A stretch of DNA of 64,000 nucleotides from contig CP114481.1 in the NCBI GenBank assembly GCA_027186245.1, positions 53,514,569 through 53,578,568 of the forward strand. Reading direction: 5' to 3'. This DNA comes from Coriaria nepalensis. Lineage: Eukaryota > Streptophyta > Magnoliopsida > Cucurbitales > Coriariaceae. The notes beneath the pieces are model-generated. The model was given only the letters and a program-made list of their open reading frames with translations, was not told the origin of the DNA and searched no databases. Numbering within the stretch: the stretch's first letter is position 1; each line of letters starts with the position of its first letter. Below, in pieces: positions 22,189-33,699 of this stretch. The translations under genes and the position numbers were made by a program.

Positions 22189-24900
22189 TCTGCGGAATGA
22201 AGTACTTTCATGCAAACGAATGAAAATGAGTATGAAATAGTACCTGATATGAAAACGAATTGAGAGGGTCAAACAAATCTAATTTCCGAACCATAATTGT
22301 TTTAGAGCGTTGGAGCTTGAAAGAGATAAAATGGTGAATGTATAAGATAAAAATAATACAAATTAAAATTAGACAAAGTTCCCAAAATTTACAAGAAAAT
22401 CTACGGGCAAGAAAAAATCTAGAAAAGAGTTTTGCGGAATGAAGTACTTTCACGCAAACGAATGAAAATGAGTAAGAAATAGTACCTGATATGAAGACGA
22501 ATTGAGAGCTTCAAACAAATCTAATTTCTGAACCATAATTTTTCTAGAGCGTTGGAGCTTGAGAGACATAAAATAGTGAATGAATAAGATTAAAATAAAA
22601 TTAGACGAAGTTCCAAAAATTTACAAGAATATCAACGGGCGGAAAAGATCTAGAAAAGTGTTTTGCAGAATGATGTATTTTCATGCAAACGAATGAAAAT
22701 TAGTAAGAAATAGTACCTGATATGAAGACGAATTCAGAGCTTCAAGGAAATCGGATTTCCGAACCATAATTGTTTTAGAGCATTGGAGCTTGAGAGAGAT
22801 AAAATAGTGAATGAATATGATAAAAATAATACAAATTAAAATTAGACAAAGTTTCAAAAATTTACAAGAAAATCAACAAGCAAGAAAAAATCTAGAAAAG
22901 TGTTTTGCAGAATGAAGTACTTTCAGGCAAACGAATAAAAATGAATAAGAAATAGTACCTAATATGAAAACGAATTGAGAGCTTCAAGCATATCAAATTT
23001 CAGAACCATTATTTTTTTAGAGCATTTAAGCTAGAGAGAGATAAAATGGTGAATGAATATGATAAAAATAATACAAATTAAAATTAGACAAAGTTCCAAA
23101 AATTTACAAGGATATCAACGGGCGGAAAAGATCTAGAAAAGGATTTTGCGGAATGAAGTACTTTCATGCAAACGAATGAAATTGAGTAAGAAATAGTACC
23201 TGATATGAAGACGAATTCAGAGCTTCAACCAAATCTGATTTCCGAACCATAATTTTTTTAGAGCGTTGTAGCTTGAGAGAGATAAAATGGTGAATGAATA
23301 AGATAAAAAATAAAACAAATTAAAATTATACAAATTTCCAGAAATTTACAAGAATATCAACGGGCGTGAAAAAAATCTAGAAAAGTGTTTTGCGGAATGA
23401 AGTACTTTCATGCAAACGAATGAAAATGACTAAGAAATAGTACCTGATATGAAGACGAATTGAGAGCTTCAAACAAATCTAATTTCCAAAACCATAATTT
23501 TTTTAAAGCGTTGGAGCTCGAGAGAGATAAAATGGTGATTAAATAAGATAAAAATAATACAAATAAAAATTAGACAAAGTTCCAAAAATTTACAAGAATA
23601 TCAACGGGTAGAAAAGATCTAGAAAAGCATTCTGCGGAATGAAGTACTTTCATGCAAACGAATGAAAATGAGTATGAAATAGTACATGATATGAAAACGA
23701 ATTGAGAGCGTCAAACAAATCTAATTTCCGAACCATAATTGTTTTAGAGCGTTGGAGCTTGAAAGAGATAAAATGGTGAATGTATAAGATAAAAATAATA
23801 CAAATTAAAATTAGACAAAGTTCCCAAAATTTACAAGAAAATCTACGGGCAAGAAAAAATCTAGAAAAGAGTTTTGCGGAATGAAGTACTTTCACGCAAA
23901 CGAATGAAAATGAGTAAGAAATAGTACCTGATATGAAGACGAATTGAGAGCTTCAACCAAATCTAATTTCCGAACCATAATTTTTTTAGAGCTTTGGAGC
24001 TTGAGAGAGATAAAATGGTGAATGAATAAGAGAAAAATAATACAAATTAAAATTAGACAAAGTTCCAAAAATTTACAAGAATATCAATGGGCGGGAAAAA
24101 ATCTAGAAATGAGTTTTGCGGAATGAAGTACTTTCATGCAAACGAATGAAAATGAGTAAGAAATAGTACCTAAGAAATAGTACCTGATATGAAAATGAAT
24201 TGAGAGCTTCAAACAAATCTAGTTTCTGAACCATAATTTTTTTGGAGCGTTGGAGCTTGAGAGAGATAAAATGGTGAATGAATAAGATTAAAGTAAAATT
24301 AGACGAAGTTCCAAAAATTTACATGAATATCAACTGGCGGAACAGATCTAGAAAAGTGTTTTGCAGAATGATGTACTTTCATGCAAACGAATGAAAATGA
24401 GTAAGAAATAGTACCTGATATGAAAACGAATTGAGAGCTTCAAACAAATCTAATTTCAGAACCATAATTTTTTTAGAGCGTTGTAGCTTGAGAGAGATAA
24501 AATGGTGAATGAATAAGATAAAAAATAATACAAATTAAAATTATACAAATTTCCAGAAATTTACAAGAATATCAACGGGTGGGAAAAAAATCTAGAAAAG
24601 AGTTTTGCGGAATGAAGTACTTTCATGCAAACGAATGAAAATGAGTAAGAAATAGTACCTGATATGAAAATGAATTGAGAGCTTCAAACAAATCTAATTT
24701 CTGAACCATAATTTTTTTAGAGCGTTGGAGCTTGAGAGACATAAAATAGTGAATGAATAAGATTAAAATAAAATTAGACGAAGTTCCAAAAATTTACAAG
24801 AATATCAACGGGCGGAAAAGATCTAGAAAAGTGTTTTGCAGAATGATGTACTTTCATGCAAACGAATGAAAAGGAGTATGAATTAGTACCTGATATGAAG
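22189..24900 (+). repeat. Duplicated ninemer segment, 4,342-bp offset
   Basis: After a monomer like that at 19,308 (2,900-bp offset) and a hybrid monomer at about 22,443-22,680, the sequence follows 18.2-20.5 kb at a constant offset of 4,342 bp, two ninemer lengths. GATTAAAATAAAATTAG at 18,246 and 22,588 and the 14-bp micro-duplication at 19,814 and 24,156 keep this spacing. The match ends near 24,870, where GAGTATGAATTAG appears. Confidence 0.8.
24156..24183 (+). repeat. 14-bp micro-duplication marker, second occurrence
   Basis: A tandem copy of TAAGAAATAGTACC identical to that at 19,814-19,841, at a distance of exactly 4,342 bp. It shows that this stretch was copied after the micro-duplication arose. 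Confidence 0.9.
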
Positions 24901-25075
24901 ACGAATTCAGAGCTTCAAGGAAATCGGATTTCCGAACCATAATTTTTGTAGAGAGTTGGAGCTTGAGAGTGACAAAATGGCAAATGAATATGATAAAAAT
25001 AATACAAATTAAAATTAGACAATGTTTCAAAAATTTACAAGGATATCAACGGGCGGGATAAAATCTAGAAAAGAG
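24870..25075 (+). repeat. Mosaic monomer with GTGACAAAATGG
   Basis: This monomer carries GAGTATGAATTAG, CATAATTTTTGTAGAG and GAGAGTGACAAAATGG, changes otherwise seen only near 31,890-31,995 and its duplicate near 46,390-46,500. Its middle (CTTCAAGGAAATCGG) is of the local ninemer type, however. It then ends in the island-like GGGCGGGATAAAATC tail. Three histories within one monomer suggest short conversion tracts. Confidence 0.7.
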
Positions 25076-25724
25076 TTTTGCGGAATGAAGTACTTTCATG
25101 CAAACGAATGAAAATGAGTAAGAAATAATACCTGATATGAAGACGAATTCAGAGCTTCAACCAAATCTGATTTCCGAACCATAATTTTTTTAGAGCGTTG
25201 TAGCTTGAGAGAGGTAAAATGGTGAATGAATAAGATAAAAAATAAAACAAATTAAAATTATACAAATTTCCAGAAATTTACAAGAATATCAACGGGCGTG
25301 AAAAAAATCTAGAAAAGTGTTTTGCGGAATGAAGTACTTTCATGCAAACGAATGAAAATGACTAAGAAATAGTACCTGATATGAAGACGAATTGAGAGCT
25401 TCAAACAAATCTAATTTCCAAAACCATAATTTTTTTAAAGCATTGGAGCTTGAAAGAGATAAAATGGTGAATGTATAAGATAAAAATAATACAAATTAAA
25501 ATTAGACAAAGTTCCCAAAATTTACAAGAAAATCAACGGGCAAGAAAAAATCTAGAAAAGAGTTTTGCGGAATGAAGTACTTTCACGCAAACGAATGAAA
25601 ATGAGTAAGAAATAGTACCTGATATGAAGACGAATTGAGAGCTTCAAACAAATCTAGTTTCTGAACCATAATTTTTTTGGAGCGTTGGAGCTTGAGAGAG
25701 ATAAAATGGTGAATGAATAAGATT
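25076..25724 (+). repeat. Monomers between the ninemer zone and the giant duplication
   Basis: Nearly three monomers: one GTTGTAGC type with an ACAAATTTCCAG tail, one hybrid in which AATTTCCAAAACC is followed by GCATTGGAGCTTGAAAGAG, and most of a 10-bp-deletion monomer. The last differs from the sequence before 40,227 at 25,719 and 25,724, which fixes the left limit of the 14.5-kb duplication. Confidence 0.8.
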
Positions 25725-28700
25725 AAAATAAAATTAGACGAAGTTCCAAAAATTTACAAGAATATCAACTGGCGGAAAAGATCTAGAAAAGTGTTTTGCA
25801 GAATGAAGTACTTTCATGCAAACGAATGAAAATGATTAAGAAATAGTACCTGATATGAAAACAAATTGAGAGCCTCAAACAAATCAAATTTCGGAACCAT
25901 AATTGTTTTAGAACGTTGGAGCTTGAGAGAGATAAAATGGTGATTAAATAAGATAAAAATAATACAAATAAAAATTAGACAAAGTTCCAAAAATTTAAAA
26001 AAAAATCAACTGGCAAGAAAAAATCTAGAAAACACTTTTGCAGAATGATGTACTTTCATGCAAACGAATGAAAATGAGTAAGAACTAGTACCTGATATGA
26101 AAACGAATTGAGAGCGTCAAACAAATCTAATTCCGAACCATAATTGGTTTAGAGCGTTGGAGCTTGAGAGAGATAAAATGGTGAATGAATTAGATAAAAA
26201 TAATGCAAATTAAAATTTGCCAAAGTTTCAAAAATTTACAAGAAAATCAAGAGGCAAGAAAAAATCTAGAAAAGTGTTTTGCGGAATGAAGTACTTTCAT
26301 GCAAACGAATAAAAATGAGTATGAAATAGTACCTGATATGAAAACGAATTCAGAGCTTCAAACAAATCTAATTTCCAAACCATAATAATTTTAGAGCGTT
26401 GGAGCTTGAGGGAGATATAATGGTGAATGAATATGAAAAAAATAATACAAACTAAAATTAGACAGAGTTCAAAAAATTTACAAGGATATCAACGGCCGGA
26501 AGAGATCTAGAAATGCATTTTACGGAATGAAGTACTTTCATGCAGACGAATGAAAATGAGTAAGAAATAGTACCTGATATGAAGACGAATTGAGAGCTTC
26601 AAGCAAATCTGATTTCCGAACAATAATTTTTTTAGAGCGTTGTACCTTGAGAGAGATAAAATGGTGAATGAATAAGATAAAAAATAATACAAATTAAAAT
26701 TATACAAATTTCCAGAAATTTCCAAGAATATCAACGGGCGGGAAAAAATCTAGAAAAGAGTTTTGCGGAATGAAGTACTTTCATGCAAACGAATGAAAAT
26801 GAGTAAGAAATAGTACCCGATATGAAAATGAATTGAGAGCTTCCAACAAATCTAATTTCCGAACCATAATTGTTTTAGAGCGTTGGAGCTTGAGAGAGAT
26901 AAAATGGTGAATGAATTAGATAAAAATAATACAAATTAAAATTAGACAAAGTTTCATAAATTTACAACGATATCAACGAGCGGAAAAGATCTAGAAAAGC
27001 ATTTTGCGGAATGAAGTACTTTCATGCAAACGAATGAAAATGAGTAAGAAATAGTACCTGATATGAAGACGAATTCAGAGCTTCAAGCAAATCTGATTTC
27101 CGAACAATAATTTTATTAGAGCGTTGTAGCTTGAGAGAGATAAAATGGTGAATGAATAAAATAAAAAATAATACAAATTAAAATTATACAAATTTCCAGA
27201 AATTTACAGGAATATCAATGGGCGTGAAAAACATCTAGAAAAGAGTTTTGCGGAATGAAGTACTTTCATGCAAATGAATGAAAATGAGTAAGAAATAGTA
27301 CCTGATATGAAGACGAATTGAGAGCTTCAAACAAATCTAATTTCCGAACCATAATTGTTTTAGAGCGTTGGAGCTTGAGAGAGATAAAATGGTGAATGAA
27401 TTAGATAAAAATAACACAAATTAATATTAGACAAAGTTTCAAAAATTTACAAGAAAATCAAGAGGCAAGAAAAAATCTAGAAAAGTGTTTTGCGGAATGA
27501 AGTACTTTCATGCAAACGAATAAAAATGAGTATGAAATAGTACCTGATATGAAAACGAATTGAGAGCTTCAAACAAATCAAATTTCCGAACCATTATTTT
27601 TTTAGAGCGTTGGAGCTTGAGAGAGATAAAATGGTGAATGAAGTAGATAAAAATAATACAAATTAAAATTAGACAAATTTTCAAAAATTTGCAAGTAAAT
27701 CAAGAGGCAAGAAAAAATCTAGAAAAGTGTTTTGCGGAATGAAGTACTTTCATGCAAACGAATAAAAATGAGAATGAAATAGTACCTGATATGAAAACGA
27801 ATTGAGAGCTTCAAACAAATCAAATTTCCGAACCATTATTTTTTTAGAGCGTTGGAGCTTGAGGGAGACATAATGGGGAATGAATATGATAAAAATAATA
27901 CAAAGTAAAATGAGACAAAGTTCAAAAAATTTTAGAAGGATATCAACGGGCGGAAAAGATCTAGAAAAGCATTTTACGGAATGAAGTACTTTCATGCTGA
28001 CGAATGAAAATGAGTAAGAAATAGTACCTGATATGAAGACGAATTGAGAGCTTCAAGCAAATCTGATTTCCGAACAATAATTTTTTTAGAGCGTTGTAGC
28101 TTGAGGGAGATAAAATGGTGAATGAATAAGATAAAAAATAATACAAATTAAAATTATACAAATTTCCAGAAATTTACAAGAATATCAACGGGCGGGAAAA
28201 AATCTAGAAAAGAGTTTTGCGGAATGAAGTACTTTCATGCAAACGAATGAAAATGAGTAAGAAATAGTACCTGATATGAAAACGAATTGAGAGCGTCAAA
28301 CAAATCTAATTTCAGAACCATAATTGTTTTAGAGCGTTGGAGCTTGAGAGAGATAAAATGGTGAATGAATTAGATAAAAATAATACAAATTAAAATTAGA
28401 CAAAGTTTCAAAAATTTACAAGAAAATCAAGAGGCACGAAAAAATCTAGAAAAGCGTTTTGCGGAATGAAGTACTTTCATGCAAACGAATAAAAATGAGT
28501 ATGAAATAGTACCTAATATGAAAACGAATTGAGAGCTTCAAAGAAGTCAAATTTCCGAACGATTATTTTTTTTGAGCGTTGGAGCTTGAGAGAGATAAAA
28601 TGGTGAATGAATATGATGAAAATAATACAAATTAAAATTAGACAAAGTTCCAAAAATTTACAAGGATATCAACGGGCGGAAAAGATCTAGAAAAGCATTT

Positions 28701-31700
28701 TGCGGAATGAAGTACTTTCATGCAAACGAATGAAAATGAGTAAGAAATAGTACCTAATATGAAGACGAATTCAGAGCTTCAAGCAAATCTGATTTCCGAA
28801 CAATAATTTTTTTAGAGCGTTGTAGCTTGAGGGAGATAAAATGGTGAATGAATAAGATAAAAAATAATACAAATTAAAATTATAAAAATTTCCAGAAATT
28901 TACAAGAATACCAACGGGCGTGAAAAACATCTAGAAAAGTGTTTTGCGGAATGAAGTACTTTCATGCAAACGAATGAAAATGAGTAAGAAATAGTACCTG
29001 ATATGAAGACGAATTGAGAGCTTCAAACAAATCTAATTTCCGAACCATAATTTTTTTAGAGCGTTGGAGCTTGAGAGAGATAAAATGGTGAATGTATAAG
29101 ATAAAAATAATACGAATTAAAATTAGACAAAGTTTAAAAAATTTACAAGAATATCAACGGGCTGAAAAAAATCTAGAAATGAGTTTTGCGGAATGAAGTA
29201 CTTTCATGCAGACGAATGATAATGAGTAAGAAATAGTACCTGATATGAAAATGAATTGAGAGCTTTAAACAAATCTAATTTCCGAACCATAATAATATTA
29301 GAGCGTTAGAGCTTGAGAGAGATAAAAGGGTGAATGAATAAGATAAAAATAATACAAATTAAAATTAGAGAAAGTTCCAAAAATTTACAAGAAAATCAAC
29401 GGGTAAGAAAAAAGCTAGAAAAATGTTTTGCGGAATGAAGTACTTTCATGCAAACGAATGAAAATGATGTAGAAATAGTACCTGATATGAAAACAAATTG
29501 AGAGCCACAAACAAATCTAATTTCCGAACCATAATTGTTTTAGAGCGTTGGAGCTTGAGAGAGATAAAATGGTGATTAAATAAGATAAAAATAATACAAA
29601 TAAAAATTAGACAAAGTTCCAAAAATTAAAAAAAAAATAACCTGGCAAGAAAAAATCTAGAAAAGATTTTTGCAGAATGATGTACTTTCATGCAAACGAA
29701 TGAAAATGAGTAAGAAATAGTACCTGATATGAAAACGAATTGAGAGCGTCAAACAAATCTAATTTCCGAACTATAATTTGTTTAGAGTGTTGGAGCTTCA
29801 GAGAGATAAAATGGTGAATGAATTAGATAAAAATAATACAAATTAAAATTAGCCAAAGTTTCAAAAATTTACAAGAAAATCAAGAGGCAAGAAAAAATCT
29901 AGAAAAGTGTTTTGCGGAATGAAATACTTTCATGCAAACGAATAAAAATGAGTATGAAATAGTACCTGATATGAAACCGAATTGAGAGCTTCAAACAAAT
30001 CAAATTTCCGAACCATTATTTTTTTAGAGCGTTGGAGCTTGAGGGAGATATAATGGTGAATGAATATGATAAAAATAATACAAACTAAAATTAGACAAAG
30101 TTCAAAAAATTTACAAGGATATCAACGGGCGGAAAAGATCTAGAAAAGCATTTTACGGAATGAAGTACTTTCATGCAGACGAATGAAAATGAGTAAGAAA
30201 TAGTACCTGATATGAAGACGAATTGAGAACTTCAAGCAAATCTGATTTCCGAACAATAATTTTTTTAGAGCGTTGTAGCTTGAGAGAGATAAAATGGTGA
30301 ATGAATAAGATAAAAAATAAAACAAATTAAAATTATACAAATTTCCAGAAATTTACAAGAATATCAACGGGCGTGAAAAAAATCTAGAAAAGTGTTTTGC
30401 GGAATGAAGTACTTTCATGCAAACGAATGAAAATGACTAAGAAATAGTACCTGATATGAAGACGAATTGAGAGCTTCAAACAAATCTAATTTCCAAAACC
30501 ATAATTTTTTTAAAGCGTTGGAGCTTTAGAGAGATAAAATGGTGATTAAATAAGATAAAAATAATACAAATAAAAATTAGACAAAGTTCTAAAAATTCAC
30601 AAGAACATCAACGGGCAGAAAAGATCTAGAAAAGCATTCTGCGGAATGACGTACTTTCATGCAAACGAATGAAAATGAGTTAGAAATAGTCCCTGATATG
30701 AAGACGAATTCAGAGCTTCAAGCAATCTGATTTCCGAACCATAATTTTTTTAGAGCGTTGTAGCTTGAGAGAGATAAAATGGTGAATGAATAAGATAAAA
30801 AATAATACAAATTAAAATTATACAAATTTCCAGAAATTTACAAGAATATCAACGAGCGGGAAAAAATCTAGAAAAGAGTTTTGCGGAATGAAGTACTTTC
30901 ATGCAAACGAATGAAAATGACTAAGAAATAGTACCTGATATGAAGACGAATTGAGAGCTTCAAACAAATCTAATTTCCAAAACCATAATTTTTTTAAAGC
31001 GTTGGAGCTTGAGAGAGATAAAATGGTGATTAAATAAGATAAAAATAATACAAATAAAAATTAGACAAAGTTCCAAAAAGTTACAAGAATATCAACGGGC
31101 AGAAAAGATCCAGAAAAGTATTCTGCGGAATGAAGTACTTTCATGCAAACAAATGAAAATGAGTATGAAATAGTACCTGATATGAAAATGAATTGAGAGC
31201 TTCAAACAAATCTAGTTTCTGAACCATAATTTTTTTAGAGCGTTGTAGCTTGAGAGAGATAAAATGGTGAATGAATAAGATAAAAAATAGTACAAATTAA
31301 AATTATACAAATTTCCAGAAATTTACAAGAATATCAATGGGCGTGAAAAAAATCTAGAAAAGTGTTTTGCGGAATGAAGTACTTTCATGCAAACGAATAA
31401 AAATGAGTATGAAATAGTACCTGATATGAAAACGAATTGAGAGCTTCAAACAAATATAATTTCCGAACCATTATTTTTTTAGAGCGTTGGAGCTTGAGAG
31501 AGATAAAATGGTGAATGAAGTAGATAAAAATAATACAAATTAAAATTAGACAAAGTTTCAAAAATTTGCAAGAATATCAACGGGCGGAAAAGATCTAGAA
31601 AAGCATTTTGCGGAATGAAGTACTTTCATGCAAACGAATGAAAATGAGTAAGAAATAGTACCTGATATGAAAACGAATTGAGAGCGTCAAACAAATCTAA

Positions 31701-32989
31701 TTTCTGAACCATAATTGTTTTATAGCGTTGGAGCTTGAGAGAGATAAAATGGTGAATGAATTAGATAAAAATAATACAAATTAAAATTAGACAAAGTTCC
31801 AAAAATTTACAAGGATATCAACGGGCGGAAAAGATCTAGAAAAGTGTTTTGCGGAATGAAGTACTTTCATGCAAACGAATAAAAATGAGTATGAATTAGT
31901 ACCTGATAGGAAGACGAATTGAGAGCTTCAAACAAATGAAATTTCCGAACCATAATTTTTGTAGAGCGTTGGAGCTTGAGAGTGACAAAATGGTGAATGT
32001 ATAAGATAAAAATAATACAAATTAAAATTAGACAAAGTTTAAAAATTTTACAAGAATATCAATGGGCGGGAAAAAAATCTAGAAAAGTGTTTTGCTGAAT
32101 GAAGTACTTTCATGCAAACAAATGAAAATGAGTAAGAAATAGTACCTGATATGAAAATGAATTGAGAGCTTCAAACAAATCTAATTTCCGAACCATAATA
32201 ATTTTAGAGCGTTGGAGGTTGAGGGAGATAAAAGGGTGAATGAATAAGATAAAAATAATACAAATTAAAATTAGACAAAGTTCCAAAAATTTACTAGAAA
32301 ATCAACGGGCAAGAAAAAATCTAGAAAAATGTTTTGTGGAATGAAGTACTTTCATGCAAACGAATGAAAATGATTAATAAATAGTACCTGATATGAAAAC
32401 CAATTGAGAGCCTCAAACAAATCTAATTTCCGGACCATAATTGTTTTAGAGCGTTGGAGCTTGAGAGAGATAAAATGGTGATTAAATAAGATAAAAATAA
32501 TACAAGTAAAAATTAGACAAAGTTTCAAAAATTTACAAGAATCTCAGCGGGTGGAAAAGATCTAGAAAAGTGTTTTGCGGAATGAAGTACTTTCATGCAA
32601 ACGAATGAAAATGATTAAGAAATGATACCTGATATGAAAACAAATTGAGAGCTTCAAAGAAATCAAATTTCCGAACCATTATTTTTTTAGAGCGTTGGAG
32701 CTTGAGAGAGATAAAATGGTGAATGAATATGATAAAAAGATTCCAAATTAAAATTAGACAAAGTTTCGAAAATGTGCAAGAAAATCAACTGGCAAGAAAA
32801 AATCTAGAAATGTGTTTTGCGGAATGAAGTACTTTCATGCAAACGAATAAAAATGAGTATGAAATATTACCTGATATGAAAATGAATTGAGAGCTTCAAA
32901 CAAATCAAATTTCCGAACCATTATTTTTTTAGAGCGTTGTAGCTTGAGAGAGATAAAATGGTGAATGAATAAGATAAAAAATAATACAA

Positions 32990-33545
32990 ATTAAAATTAT
33001 ACAAATTTCCAGAAATTTACAAGAATATCAACGGGCGGGAAAAAAATCTAGAAAAGTGTTTTGCGGAATGAAGTACTTTCATGCAAACGAATGAAAATGA
33101 GTGAGAAATAGTACCTGATATGAAGACGAATTCAGAGTTTCAAGCAAATCTGATATCCGAACCATAATTTTTTTAGAGCGTTGTAGCTTGACAGAGATAA
33201 AATGGTTATTGAATAAGATAAAAAATAATACAAAAAATAAAATTATACAAATTTCCAGAAATTTACAAGAATATCAACGGGCGTGAAAAAAATCTAGAAA
33301 AGTGTTTTGCGGAATGAAGTACTTTCATGCAAACGAATGAAAATGAGTGAGAAATAGTACCTGATATGAAGACGAATTCAGAGTTTCAAGCAAATCTGAT
33401 ATCCGAACCATAATTTTTTTAGAGCGTTGTAGCTTGACAGAGATAAAATGGTTATTGAATAAGATAAAAAATCATACAAATTAAAATTATACAAATTTTC
33501 AGAAATTTACAACAATATCAACGGGTGTGAAAAAAATTTAGAAAA
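32990..33545 (+). repeat. 246-bp tandem monomer duplication
   Basis: Two adjacent monomers share GAGTGAGAAATAG, GAATTCAGAGTTTCAAGC, GATATCCGAACC, CTTGACAGAG and ATGGTTATTGAATAAG, 246 bp apart (GTGAGAAATAG at 33,101 and 33,347). The first has an expanded ACAAAAAATAAAATTATAC stretch, which explains its extra length. The same pair occurs in the second giant copy at 47,492-48,047. Confidence 0.82.
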
Positions 33546-33699
33546 ATGTTTTGCGGAATGAAGTACTTTCATGCAAACGAATGAAAATGAGTAAGAAATA
33601 GTACCTGATATGAAAACGAATTGAGAGCTTCAAACAAATCTAATTTCAGAACCATAATTGTTTCAGAGTATCGGAGCTTGAGAGAGATAAAACGGTGAA

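Larger units (their letters stand above)
11630..25830 (+). repeat. Zone holding the 231-bp deletion subfamily of monomers
   Basis: In this subfamily the usual stretch GATAAAAATAATACAAATTA is shortened to GATTAAAATAAAATTAG, a net loss of 10 bp that gives monomers of about 231 bp (for example 12,092 to 12,323). Members were seen near 11,761, 12,236, 12,475, 14,648, 16,089, 17,770, 18,246, 19,944, 20,417, 22,587, 24,286, 24,765 and 25,722. The first three read GATGAAG after the deletion and the later ones GACGAAG. The only place outside this zone with the shortened sequence is the duplication junction near 40,230. The deletion probably arose once and spread locally. Confidence 0.85.

Noticed and set aside
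26507..26734. A frame-shifted group of minus-strand open frames with a different start (26,507, 27,961, 30,140, 41,009, 42,463, 44,642, 54,798, 55,765) as a second gene family
   Set aside because: They come from monomers with the ATAAAAAATAATAC or ATAAAAAATAAAAC one-base-longer A-run, which shifts the frame of the same satellite sequence.
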